Shown here: positions 41,480 to 52,124 of the stretch, piece by piece
Position numbering within the stretch: the stretch's first letter is position 1
How the letters are laid out: every line of letters begins with the position of its first letter
Assembly (NCBI GenBank): GCA_023052935.1
Contig: CM041297.1
Span: 4,950,280 to 5,014,279 of the forward strand
Direction: 5' to 3'
Length of the DNA: 64,000 bases
DNA from: Piezodorus guildinii
Taxonomy: Eukaryota; Arthropoda; Insecta; Hemiptera; Pentatomidae
Notes under the pieces: model-generated
Databases searched by the model: none
What the model was told of the DNA's origin: nothing
Seen by the model: the letters and a program-made list of their open reading frames with translations, nothing else
Translations under genes and position numbers: made by a program

Positions 41480-43000
41480 GATGAATGAATAAGCGGTATT
41501 TGAATGTAGGAAGAGAGTTGGAGTGACGAATAGAAAGTGGAATAGAATTCCATAGGATTGAGGATCGGATAAGAAAAGATCTGTTGAAATGTGCAGATTG
41601 GTGGGCCGTTGTGTTTAAATCTGAAGGCCTAGAGCGTGTACAGCGGGAATGGACAGAGGATTTGAACTGCAGAAGGTCAAAAATGTATGATGGACGGCGG
41701 GATTGGATAAGTTAGTAAAGGAATGATTCAAGGAAATACTTGCGACGATTGGAAGGATAAAGCCACTTCAACTCGTTATAAAATTCAGAAGTGTACCTCG
41801 TAACCACGAAGATAAATTGAAGAAAGCAATGATTATAGGAGTTTTATTTTTACCACGAGATCCCCAGAAACACCACCGTATACGGTACTGCAGTAGTCGA
41901 CGTGGGGGAATATTATAGAGGTAACGAGGAGTTTCCGGGTTTCAAACGGGTATAGGGAATTCAATCGTGGAAAAAGTACGGCGGGAAATTTCGGAAATAT
42001 GGTTCTTGAAAGAGAGGGTTTGATCAAAGGTTACTCCCAGATTCCTGATGGTCGGATAGTACTTTATATCCGAACTTGAAACGATCTGCACCGAGAAACA
42101 TATTTTATAACAAATTTAGTATATTATAAAATATGTTAAGAATGGGTTGCCTAAAAAAATCCTGGACAGACTATTTTTAATTATCTTTTAAAAAAACTAT
42201 TTTTAATTAAATGTTGCAACATCATGATTATAAGAAAACTTGTGCCCTGTAATTTGGTATTTGTGTATTAAATGGTCCTGTAATTTTATATGGGATATCA
42301 AACTTTCTTATATTCAATGTCCGATTACATGCGGCTGCAATGTTGGGTCCTTTATTATTACACGCTATACTCAACTCGGATCTCTCTGTCACGCATTTCC
42401 ACTCGCGTTAAAATTTAATCTTTAAAATTCGGCAATCCAGATTAGGACCAAGTTTTTTGCAGGCAACCCTATATCAACGTGTTTGCAATAAATAAAGATA
42501 TAATTTTTTTTTTCCATTATCAAGCCGGTGCAGATAACTGATATCGACATACCCGCTTTTACCTGACAACCGATAGTTTGTGCAGGAAAAGATTAGGCAA
42601 CCCAACGGCTATACATTCTAAACCTTTTATACTTTAAGTCGGGGTAAAAGTTTTCTTATTATCATGATGTTGCAACATTTAATTAAAAATAATTTTTTTT
42701 TAAAATAATTGAAAAAAGTCTGTCCAGGATTTTGTTAGGCAACCCATTCTTAACATATTGCCTAATATACTAAATTTTTATAAAATATGTTTCATTCTAG
42801 TATCAGCTCGGTGCAGATCGTTTCGAGTTTGGATCTTAGACTAATAGGGTTACCATTTATGAAGAGGGTTGGGATTTGTTTTCAAGAAGTGATGGGATCA
42901 TATTAGAATAGCTTTTGTTTTTTCAACATTTAGTTTCAGCTTATTGACTACTTATTGAAGTAAAGTGAAGTGAGAATGGCTGAATGTGTGAGTAAGTGAG
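41480..43000 (-). pseudogene. CR1-like reverse transcriptase remnant, split
   Basis: Minus strand, from about 42960: LKLNVEKTKAIL, then INGNPISL. After the interruption: QIVSSSDIKYYPTIRNLGVT, FDQTLSFKNHISEIS. After frameshifts: FETRKLLVTSIIFPHVDYCS, TVYGGVSGDLVVKIKLL, then SRRPSYIFDLLQFKSS and a decayed C-terminal tail. The order is that of CR1/L2-like RTs. Several frameshifts and stops. Confidence 0.7.
42070..42833. mobile_element. Fold-back segment: ~175-bp inverted arms around 404 bp
   Basis: Left arm 42070-42242 and right arm 42647-42833 pair over most of their length: AATGGGTTGCCTAA...AATCCTGGACAGAC and ATGTTGCAACATCATGAT occur in both. The outermost ~25 bases of both arms (GAAACGATCTGCACCGAG and its complement) look like CR1 codons (QIVSS). 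The centre contains more GGCAACCC copies. Origin unclear. Confidence 0.65.
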
Positions 43001-43003
43001 AGA

Positions 43004-43191
43004 AGTTAGTTCAGGGTGCAGTCAAAAGAACACACAAATTAAGATATAAACTTAATAAACAGGTGCCGACGTTTTGGCCTAAATTATAGGCCTTCTTCCG
43101 GGCGTATGAAGGAGAGCGCCAGAACAATGAAGCAATAATCGCTAAGTTTATATCTTAATTGTGTGTTCTTTTGACTGCACCCTTAACTAAC
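43004..43191. mobile_element. 188-bp hairpin element with hammerhead-like motif
   Basis: GGTGCAGTCAAAAGAACACA...AAGATATAAACTTA pairs with TAAGTTTATATCTTAA...TGTGTTCTTTTGACTGCACC. Around the pairing, GTTAGTT/AACTAAC extend the stem. The motif (minus strand 43099-43069: GGAAGAAGGCCTA...TAGGCCAAAACGTCGG) sits in the left part of the loop. Confidence 0.7.
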
Positions 43192-43194
43192 ATC

Positions 43195-43790
43195 TTGTTT
43201 CTTGTTTCATTTGTTTCTCAATGAACAGTAGTAATAGTGATTTGATACACATTCAAACAATATATACAGAAAACAATGACAAAGTCAAATTACATAAAAT
43301 TGGAAATGAATAAATTCAAATGTATACAAAACAATAACAATTAATAAAACAAAAAAGAAACAACAAACAAATCAAAACAACAACTTGTAGTAGAGACAAA
43401 TAAAAAGTTGGGAAATAAATAAACAACATACAGACAAACTTAACTATCTAAAATATCAACAATCTGCTAAGGGGATCCCGGACTGAGCCTTTCTCTCCAC
43501 ATGTGGGAGAAGCCGAATCCAAGAGATCCCAGCGCCTCTCTCTCAGCCACATCACTGGTGTAAGCTGAGTTAAGGCGCAATAGTCACAAACATACAGTAC
43601 ATGAGTGGAGGACATTGCCAGAGTCAGAACTCCAGTATAAATATTTACAAAAGGTCGCGGGACAACTGCCGTTTCAATCTTCGAGGAGGATTGTAGGGAT
43701 GGGTGGAGCTGGAGAGGGATTGAGCTAGATGATTAGGATGATGGAGAAGGTTCTGATGGAATATGGAAAATTAGAATGTCTAAAATAAAA
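43195..43790 (-). mobile_element. 5'-truncated jockey B
   Basis: 3' UTR (43195-43640) with AAAGTCAAATTACATAAAAT and the GC-rich block GAGATCCCAGCGCCTCTCTC. Decayed RT end at 43660-43790 (PPRRLKRQLSRDL-like). Confidence 0.65.
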
Positions 43791-43974
43791 GTGTTTTATT
43801 TAGAATATATTACGTCTTAAATTCGTTATTATTTTATGTTTGTCTAAAGAAGTTTTCGGAACGTTTTTTTTATCCACTTCCCTGAAGTAGTAACATTTAA
43901 CCGAAATCGACTTAAAATTTCATACCAATGATTTCTCATATTTTTACAATTTTCTCTACAAAAAAACTTTTTAT

Positions 43975-44290
43975 TTATTTAAACATATTTATTGATATTT
44001 ACAACTGTATTATGATATATAACAAGTAAATGTGGTGGACATAGTAAACTGACATGAAATACATGAACAGACGACACCCATTGGAAGCACTCTAAAAATA
44101 TTTCAAATTAAAATGTCCCGGGGCCATCATCTTTTCAGACGCCTCGGAGGAATATCAGGAATCGAAGAGGATAATATGATAGAAACTAGTGGATTAGAGT
44201 GGAAATGGAGTTTTTCATGGAATGATCGATACCTGGTTCGGACTAATTGAGTAACATATGGGATATTAAGGTCTTTATGGATTAGCTTAA
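43975..44290 (-). mobile_element. 5'-truncated jockey A
   Basis: 3' UTR (TATTTACAACTGTATTATGA) then RT end PRRLKR and counterparts of KLHFHSNPLVS and YVTQLVRTRYRSFHEKLHFH. Truncated after the counterpart of LIHKDLNIP. Confidence 0.75.
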
Positions 44291-44886
44291 ACAAAAAACT
44301 AAAAATAAAAAATCTAAAAATTTTGATGAATAATTTAATGTATAATTAGCAACGTTTTATTCCCCTAATAATTTTCTATATATGCTTAACTGCGAAATTA
44401 TCAAAATTTATTTCTTCTACGCCTTCTTAATTTTATTTACTCAGAAATTTATTTTATCATATATGCATGTTAATGCGCATTAACCGAATAATAAACAAAA
44501 GAATAAGGAATGTTATATTGCTATGATTTTAATTGATTAACGACAGATATATGAGACATGTCATGAAAGCGAAATTTAGACATAGTCTTCCTTGACACGA
44601 TTCTCCAACTCCTTTCGAAAGGAGATCCCCCGGCCAGTTCCTTTTTAAGACGCACTCATATTTGTGGTATGGTCGTTCTCGCAATGTCTCCAATAGGTCT
44701 CGTTGACGGAATCCTTACACGAAGGACTTTGGCATGTATTGGAAAGTCACATCGTGGAGTAATGTACGCCAGGAAAAAAAAACAAAAACAACTTAATATA
44801 AAGGTAGAATGTAAAAGAATGACTATTATTAGGTATTCCCATTTTGATATATTTTATAGCATATAGTATATATTGTTGTATTTTAA
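44291..44886. other. Unassigned stretch
   Basis: A GC-richer patch at 44580-44760 carries a 65-codon frame (GTG/ATG region from 44669) with no recognised motif; the rest is AT-rich. Confidence 0.3.
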
Positions 44887-45276
44887 ATTATTTCCTCAAT
44901 CCTTACAGTCCAAAATCCTTCGAAAAATCCTCAACGCTCCTTATTTTGTCACGAATAAATTCATCCATAAAGACCTTAACGTTCCCTATGTTGCTGACTT
45001 GGCTCGAGCCAGGTATCACACCTTTCATGACAAACTCCATTCCCACTCTAACCCACTAGTTTCAATCCTTGCTTCCTCTACAATCCCAGATAACCTCCGA
45101 GGCGTCTGAAAAGAAGATGGCCCCGAGACCTTCTAGTTTAACAAAGTAGAGGGAGCTGCCAATGAGTAGTGTCTCCACATGTGAATCATGACATTTGTAT
45201 CTTGTATTTCATTTACTAGATGTATATCATTATACAGTTGTAAATAGCAATAAATCTATTTAAAAAAAAAAAAAAA
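44887..45276 (+). mobile_element. 5'-truncated jockey A with A-tail
   Basis: RT end from QSKILRKILNAPYFVTNKFI through HKDLNVPYVADLARARYHTF; the end of the protein is frameshifted. 3' UTR with ACAGTTGTAAATAGCAATAA and poly-A (45261-45276). The overlapping frame at 44844-45059 is a shadow. Confidence 0.8.
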
Positions 45277-45555
45277 ATGACTCCTTAAATAGCAAATATA
45301 TTAAAAAAGGAGAAACCTCAAGCCTCCATTAGGAGAAGCATCAGAAAAATAAATAAATAAATATTAAATTAGCATATATAAAATTAAATATAAAATAAAT
45401 CGTCATTAAACGGACGAGAACATAAACACTGCATTTTTCTGACACTTCGTGTTTATAAAACTCATTAAATATTGTATCATGTTTTACAAACAAAATTTTG
45501 CTATATTTAAGAATTAAATTTGACATTTTATGATGAGCTGAGTGTTTCCCACTTT

Positions 45556-45800
45556 GTAAGGATGCAACGGATTAGGTGATTGGGTCACATAATCAGAATG
45601 GGTGAAGAAAGGACAGTAAGAAAACTGTACTATGGAAAGCCCGACGGAAGAAGGCCTCGTGGAAGACCGAAGTGGAGGTGGAAGGACAGCGTCTCCTAGG
45701 ATCTGAAGAAAGCGGGAGTATCTGTGAGGCGTGAGAGGACTGGGGAAGAGGTAGTAGAGCTGGCCAGGGACCGCTTTATGCGTCTGTCGCCCAGATAATA
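45556..45800 (+). pseudogene. RTE-like reverse transcriptase C-terminus
   Basis: One plus frame reads LGHIIRMGEERTVRKLYYGK, PDGRRPRGRPKWRWKDSVS, stop, DLKKAGVSVRRERTGEEVVE, LARDRFMRLSPR, stop. (R)xGHxxRM...RxRGRPxxRWxDxV...DLKxxG is the classic end of RTE/Bov-B-type RTs. Two in-frame stops make it dead. The ends of the element are not recognised. Confidence 0.7.
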
Positions 45801-46098
45801 AATTAATGAAATTTCACATTTTACATTCATGGAAAATACTATTGATTATAGCATATTTAAATTAATTATTGAAGATACAAACAACTTTTATATTCAGCTA
45901 CTTCAACACTTACTGGACAGACAGACCAACCTTGAATTGAACTTTGTGGGATTACTAACCCATCTAATGCTTCTCATATCTAACCGTAAAATCTATTTGA
46001 GCCCTCAAAGCTCCATACTTTGTAACATGTAATTTATGTAATACCATAACATGTTTAAATACTGAGGCTTCTGTCTACATGTAAAAGTAGTGAAAAAA

Positions 46099-46865
46099 TC
46101 TGGTGAGCGCAACACACGACTTTCACTTACTTCTGTTTTTAAAATAAATGTAACAGTTTTTAAATACATTTAAAGATACAAATAAATTGTTAAAGAATTA
46201 ATTATTATGAATTTCAAACATAGTGTTTTTAGAAACATGTGTTTTATTAAATATTCTTTGATATTTTTATCTACTGCAATCAGTTAGTTTTATCGGCTTT
46301 TCATCACTCTCCATTAACCTTTAAAATTCGATGAATTAGAAAATATTTTTCCTAAAATCTTTAGCTATCCCACGGTATACTACACATTTAAATTAGTATT
46401 CTTGCGTTCGAAAACCAAAAAATTACATAAAAAAATATGTTTGCACTTTTCTCCTTTAGTTGTTTATCAAATTCGCTCAACTTGCATATTTACCCGTCAT
46501 TTATTAATGCTAATAAGATAAAGTACCAGATTTTTTATTACCTACAAAATTGCAAACCTACACCATATTAAAGCTAATCAAATGTTACATCGATATATAG
46601 AGTTTAATCAAAATCGTTAGAGCCGTTTTTGAGAAAATCGTAAAAAGGTGAAAAATGCATGGGATAAAGTAGAGCTTCGGGTGTTTCATAATTTCAGTTT
46701 CATATGACTTATCGTTTTCGCCCGGGAGTTACTACACACAGACCTTTTTGCGGGACTTGGTTATTTGGACTCAGGGGACCCTAAAACGTGTATTTCCGTT
46801 AAAAACTGGAATTCGAAAATTTTCACGATCGCAATACTTTCCCCTATTATATATTTCATATAAAC
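46099..46865 (+). mobile_element. H870 repeat nested in jockey A
   Basis: TCTGGTGAGCGCAACACACG after an A-run, the usual interior, then GGACTCAGGGGACCCTAAAA and ACGATCGCAATACTTTCCCC. The distal palindrome is altered and GTAAGTGAAAG is missing; the piggyBac-like element begins ~15 bases later. Confidence 0.7.
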
Positions 46866-46880
46866 AAATAAATATCTTAA

Positions 46881-47465
46881 CACGTTCACACCGCCGTGAC
46901 CCACCGTGAAGGTGGTTCACACTTGACTATCCTCTGGGGTATCGTGCGTCAGAGGTGAGTCACTTGTTTTACAAAATAAGCTTATTTTAATTTTTCTCAA
47001 CATTATAAGTTTTAGGAATTATCAAGCATAAGGGTTTATTATTAAATATTTTATAACATTCAACTTCCCCCCTCGAAGGACTCTTATCGGTTAATTTTAC
47101 TTGATTATTCATCTTTACGAATTTTATTTAGCTGTGCGTGATTTCTTTTCATATTTTTATTTCCATAATATGATATAGGAGTATAATATATAATAATAAT
47201 AATAATATAAGAATCATTTTTAATAATAAATAATAATATTAGAAATTTTTTTCAAGTATTTCCATAATTACTCCTTTAAGTCATATGAGCATGTCAAAAC
47301 TGTTACAATCTCGCATTTAGAGCGTTGGAAGCCTGGGACTGTTGTGATCTCGCGTTAAAGACGTTGGAACTTGGATCAGTGTGGCCCCGCCCCACGAAGC
47401 GTAAGGAGCTAATACAGTCCCGCCTCACGCGGAAAAACGTAGATATTCACCTCGGCTTGAACGTG
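46881..47465 (-). mobile_element. piggyBac-like MITE, copy 2 (585 bp)
   Basis: Begins CACGTTCACACCGCCGTGAC directly after TTAA (46877-46880) and ends GGCTTGAACGTG, followed by TAAT, a probable mutated TTAA. The inverted ends share CACGTTCA. The interior matches 3947-4767 in reverse. TTAA target and CACGTT-like termini resemble piggyBac. No transposase. Confidence 0.65.
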
Positions 47466-47769
47466 TAATAAAAAAACAAAAACAAATCATCCATAATAAT
47501 TCCGATGTTCCATATATCGCCTATTTAGCCTAAAAGAGGTATCACTCCTTTCAGGTCAAACTCTATTTTATCTCTAAACCACTAGTTTCAAGTGCTATAA
47601 AAAGTAGATGCCAAGACCTTATGATTTAGAATATTTTTGGAGTGCTATCCATGGGTAACTTCTTCATGTGCATCATGATATAGTTTCATACTTCTCTGTA
47701 ATTGACTTAATTTATTTATCTTAGTCTATGTTTAAATTTAAATTTCAATGAAGAAATAAAAACACTTGC

Positions 47770-48435
47770 AGCGGCAGCTTCATGCGTTCGCTCACAGGCG
47801 CCTACTTAGATCACAGGCCGAACATAAAATGTATTATTTTATAATATTGAGACTTTTTCATTGTCATTGTAAATATCATTGTTCATGTTATTGATTTATG
47901 AGAGTAAATAAACCGTACGAGCTATGTATTAATTATATACATTACGACATCAGCACAGCAAGAGTTAGCTCAGCTTTTCAGATCACCGTCCTGCTTCCAC
48001 CAGGTGGTATCTCCCTAGGTCAGAGTATCTCTGTCTTTGTATCTCTAATGTGGTTAATCTTTATTTTGCATCCTTTATCTACCTTCTCTCCTTCACCTTT
48101 GCTATCTCCCTAATAGGATAGAGTGCATGGATTCTACCCAAGTGGAGTCCTATCTGCTGCTGTCGAGCTTCTACCACATGGGGCATTCCTTCCTTACCAG
48201 CCCCGTCTTTTAAGCGGTAGATGGGGGTTCTCCCGTGCACTTACTTTCTTCCTTATAAGAACAAACATTGTCGAGACCTTAAGTCCTGTCACTATAAAAT
48301 AATCAACCTCGAAACACTTCAAATCATACTTATATTTCTAATCATGACATAAAACAAAAAAAATAAATAATACAGTAAAACAAAAATCTATATTTTAATT
48401 GGAAAAGGAATCAAATAAATTAGTTCCTAAATAAA
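47770..48435. other. Unassigned, partly GC-richer stretch
   Basis: 47960-48240 has balanced composition with CTGCTTCCACCAGGTGGTAT and TACCAGCCCCGTC. A 71-codon frame (47898-48113) ends in a hydrophobic stretch, without a recognised motif. It may be the 3' UTR of an unidentified retroposon. Confidence 0.3.
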
Positions 48436-48440
48436 TGAAG

Positions 48441-48505
48441 CAGATATTCGTGCGGTCTCTGTTAAAGTTCCTAAAATAGATGTCTTTTGGAAATCATAGT
48501 TTTAA
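48441..48505. repeat. Diverged right end of the 382-bp MITE
   Basis: GATATTCGTGCGGTCTCTGT, TAAAGTTCCTAAAATAGATG, TCTTTTGGAAATCATAG follows the right end of 25049-25430 with several substitutions. Confidence 0.45.
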
Positions 48506-48520
48506 TTATTAATTAATTAA

Positions 48521-48823
48521 TCTATGAATAAAATTGGAGGCTGATGTCTACGTCTACTTCACAACTCTTTTATTGAAAAAATCGCACTACGTTTCGGCTA
48601 CAATGCCATCTTCAGGTGCAGTGGAACAAATTAGATTTAATGTGAGTAGCTGCTTTCAAGTCAAAGCCTCATGTCTAAATCAAAGCAAATTGAAAGCAGC
48701 TACTCACATTAAATCTAATTTGTTCCACTGCACCTGAAGATGGCATTGTAGCCGAAACTTAGTGCGAATTTTTTCAATAAAAGAGTGGTGAAGTAGACAT
48801 CAGCCTCCAATTTTATTCATAGA
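48521..48823. mobile_element. 303-bp near-perfect hairpin element
   Basis: TCTATGAATAAAATTGGAGG...CTGATGTCTAC pairs with AGACATCAG...CCTCCAATTTTATTCATAGA. Arms of ~135 bp are nearly identical around a ~30-base loop. Each arm holds the motif (plus 48734-48759: CTGAAGATGGCATTGTAGCC then GAAAC; minus 48615-48590 likewise). No coding potential. Such recent palindromes are unstable, so it is probably young. Confidence 0.8.
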
Positions 48824-49139
48824 AATTTGACCTTCTCCTAAAAGAATCTACATCTTATAATTAATTAATCAATTAATAAATATCAACATCATTTAATACA
48901 ATTAAAGAAAAATGAAAATGCGACCAATTAATTCTGGTAACAGCGGCATTAGAGGGACATTCTCTTGAGGAATGTGGCTTTATGGCCACTATAATCAAAT
49001 TAACATCGAGTACACAACTCCACCCGATGGCCAATGGCAGCAGGGTTTAAAAACGTAGTAACTTCTTAACGACAGGCCACCAATCGATATTAGACCAATC
49101 GATTTATTATTATTAGGGATAAAAAAAAAAATCCTATAA

Positions 49140-49275
49140 TGTCCTCTGAGTAGAAACAACCAAGTTCCGAAAAAAAATGTCTGTGTGTCCGAGTTTGTTT
49201 GAATGTGGTAAGTCTAGCCCAAAGACGAAAAGACGTATGAAACAGAAATTTCGTAAGTTATGGAATGAGATTGAC
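49140..49275 (-). repeat. H870 degenerate fragment
   Basis: CAACCAAGTTCCGAAAAAAA, TGTCTGTGTGTCCGAG, ATGAAACAGAAATTTCG follow the reversed H870 distal part. Confidence 0.45.
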
Positions 49276-49289
49276 TCATCAGTATGGTA

Positions 49290-49742
49290 TAGTAATTGTC
49301 AATAATTAATATTAATATTTCCACCCATGTACGGTATGTTTGTGGCTACAGCGCCCTAACTCGGCCTCCACTGGCTCAGACCAGTGATGCGGCTGAGATA
49401 GAGGCGCTGGGATCTCTTGGATTCCGCTTTTTCCTCCACAAGTGTATATATTTTATTAGCAATTGTATATATTGTATATAGTTATGATTGTGTGTAAGAT
49501 GTTTATTTATTTGCCAACTTTTTATTTATCTCAATAATAGGTTTTTGTTTCGATTTGTTTTGTTTTTTATTTATTATTATTATTTTATTGTATATATATG
49601 AATTTATTTATGTTCTATTTTATTTAATTTGACTATTAGTATTATTTTCTGTATATATAGTATGAATGTGGTCTCTTATCAATATTATTATTGTCCATTT
49701 TGTAACAAATTGTAATATATCTTAATAAAAAAAAAAAAAAAA
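49290..49742 (+). mobile_element. Jockey B 3' UTR with A-tail
   Basis: GGCTGAGATAGAGGCGCTGG and GATCTCTTGGATTCCGCTTT are the reverse of the block at 43510-43545. TAACAAATTGTAATATATCT and poly-A (49727-49744) end it. No RT codons remain. Confidence 0.65.
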
Positions 49743-49744
49743 AA

Positions 49745-49980
49745 ATTTCCACTATTATTAAGGACCTACCTTCGATAGCCTTGAGGGGCATTTGCCTAAG
49801 ACAACTGGGCACTTAGATAGCTCCAGGATCAAGCAGCTTACCTGCAGGAAGTACTTGGACATTATGGATACCATGCGATACCATATATACCTCAATACCT
49901 ATCCCTTCATTTGATCTCTCCCTCCACCCCCTCTAAAATCCCTGCTTATAAGTACTCCCAAATTAGTAAGAATGTTGAGT
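49745..49980. other. Unassigned stretch
   Basis: Balanced composition (GAGGGGCATTTGCCTAAGAC; CTCTCCCTCCACCCCCTC). No assignment. Confidence 0.3.
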
Positions 49981-49983
49981 TAA

Positions 49984-50768
49984 TTTTACTTTCACATACC
50001 TATATATGAAATACATAGTATTTCGATCGTAAAAATGTTCGAATTCATGTTTTCAACGGAAATACACGTTTTAGGGTCCCCTAAGTCCAAATAACCAAGT
50101 CTCGCAAAAAAGTCTGTGTTCCTGTGTGTGGTAAGTCTAGGGCGAAAACGATAAGCTGTATAAATATGAAAATTCTTTTTTGAAGAGCGTCTATACATAA
50201 GATATTGCAGCAATTTCTCCATCAAAATCAGCTAACCAGAAAAGCCACCTTCATACCTTTAAACGATTTACTCAATAACGGCTCTAACGATTTTAATTGA
50301 ACTCGCAATATTGATGTAAAATTTAATGGGCTTCTAAATCATGTAGGTTTCATTCTGATTGATATAGTTTGACAGGGCTGAATCAGCGATATTTTAAATT
50401 TTATTTTTTTAAAAGAATAAAAGATTAAAACTAGTTTTTAAAGTAATTTTTGTTTTGTTTTTATGAAAAGAACGGTAAAATAGACGTATAATATGCCGTT
50501 GAAAACGGAAAAATTTTAGAAAAGTGATTATTTTATATTCAAAGTTGTAAAATTTAATACGAAGTGATGAATAGGGAATAAACTTATTACTGATTAACAA
50601 TTTAATGTAGTTATATTATTTAAACTAAATCATATGTTTCTAACGAAAATGAATACACGTTTTATTAAAATTAACTTAAAACTCTTTTGAAATATTAGTA
50701 TATTTAATAGTTTTTAAATTGATTTTAACAGTCTAAGTAAGTAAAAGTCGTGTGTTGTCCGCGCCAGA
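49984..50768 (-). mobile_element. H870 repeat, diverged full-length copy, reversed
   Basis: TTTTACTTTCACATACCTAT and TGAAATACATAGTATTTCGA at one end; GTAAAAGTCGTGTGTTGTCC and GCGCCAGA at the other. The distal palindrome is the TATATTTCATATATA variant also seen at 9.8 and 54.1 kb, so there are at least two H870 subfamilies. Confidence 0.65.
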
Positions 50769-50934
50769 TTTGTTATAAATGATGTTAGAAAATCAAGGAA
50801 AATTTCATAATTTATTTAAATACGATAATGATTTTTTTCTTACTGAACGAAGTATTAGCTATATTAAGCGGAGATGCCGAATATATAAATGAAAAACAAT
50901 TAAACAATTATTAACCTAACCTAACTTGTGCCAC

Positions 50935-51128
50935 TACAACCCATCAACAGTCTTGGGCTCAGTACATATAAAGATTCGCCAACAGCCATGCAATGAGGTG
51001 ATTCGGCCGAGAACACGCTCAATCTCCAGGTTTTTTTCCCCAATGTACCCACTTTATAGAGGCTGGGTCTGGCCCAGGAGGGTCTTCATACCCCAGGATC
51101 GCCCCCCGGCTGAAATAGCAGAATAAAT
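50935..51128 (-). mobile_element. SINE2-like element, reversed
   Basis: Minus strand: TATTTCAGCCGGGGGGCGAT, CCTGGGGTATGAAGACCCTC, CCAGCCTCTATAAAGTGGGT. Shared with 36425-36560 and 56000-56195. It adjoins jockey C. Confidence 0.45.
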
Positions 51129-51360
51129 AATATTCATTACATGTTTTGGTACTGCACCAATTACATGTTATTTTAGTGAAATGTACAAGCGGGGTTAGTG
51201 GTACTTATATCCTAATTTATTATTAAAACAGTAGGAAAATCTGAAAACAAAAACCAACATAATAAAAAAAACAATTAAAGTAAAAACAAAAAAACAAATA
51301 AAACCGAAGAAAACAACAAAATATTTTGGTTATATGCGACTGTCTACACTAATAATTTAA

Positions 51361-52121
51361 TTTTAATTTCACTTACTAAATATAGTAAGGGAAAATATTG
51401 CGATCGTGAAAATTTTCGAATTCCAGTTTTCAACGGAAATACACATTTTAGGGTCCCCTGAGTCCAAATAACCAAGTCCCGCAAAAAGGTCTGTGTGTGT
51501 GTGTTCTCTCTTTTTCTTTTCTCAAAAACGGTTTCGACGATTTTGATTAAATTCTCTAAATCGATGTAAAATTTAATGGTCTTCAATATAATTTAGGTAT
51601 CATTCGGATAAAAATGGTCTGACAGAGCTCCAATGCCGATATTTTAAATTTTCTTTCTCTAAAGTACCTTTAATTTTGTTGATTCTATAAAAATAACTAT
51701 ATTATCTTGTTACCACTGATGAAAAACAGGTAAATATATAAATTGAATGAATTTGATACCCAACTCAAGGAGAAAACTGAAAAAATATTTTTTTAATGCA
51801 ATTGTTTGTTTTTGAACATAAGAGCAGTAATATACATGTATGATATACCGTTGGAAAGCTAAAGATTTAAGAAAAAATATTATCTTATACTCAAGCTTAT
51901 AAAGGTTAATAGAGAGTGAGGAAAAGAAGATAAAACTAACTGATTATTTTAGATAATAATACAATCGATTTTTTAATAAAACACACGTTTCTATATAAAT
52001 TCAATTTAATTAATTCTTTAATAGTTTCACGTATTTTTTTTATCTCTAACTGTATTTCAAAAATTCGTTCATTGATTTTAAAAATGGAGGTAAGTGAAAG
52101 TCGTGTGTTGCCCGCACCAGA
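51361..52121 (-). mobile_element. H870 repeat nested in jockey C, with internal deletion
   Basis: ATTTCACTTACTAAATATAG, TTGCGATCGTGAAAATTTTC, a GT tract, then a jump to CTCAAAAACGGTTTCGACG (about 120 bases missing). It ends GGTAAGTGAAAGTCGTGTGT and GCCCGCACCAGA. Confidence 0.75.
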
Positions 52122-52124
52122 TTT

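Larger units (their letters stand above)
41275..43003 (-). mobile_element. CR1-like retroposon 3' part, broken by a fold-back
   Basis: The 3' UTR start CTGGGACAAGTCCCTTT (41295-41311) matches the reverse of the 3' UTR at 25905-25922. RT codons at 41480-42068 and again about 42836-43000 are separated by the inverted-repeat segment 42070-42833. Confidence 0.7.
45885..47765 (+). mobile_element. Jockey A copy split by H870 and a piggyBac-like MITE
   Basis: First part about 45885-46035: LLQHLLDRQTNLELN and GLLTHLMLLISNRK-like codons up to the counterpart of APYFVT. Second part 47475-47765: AATCATCCATAATAATTCCG...GTTCCATATATCGCC (KIIHK-D-NVPYVA counterpart) to the 3' UTR. The 1.44 kb between is the two inserts below. 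Confidence 0.6.
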
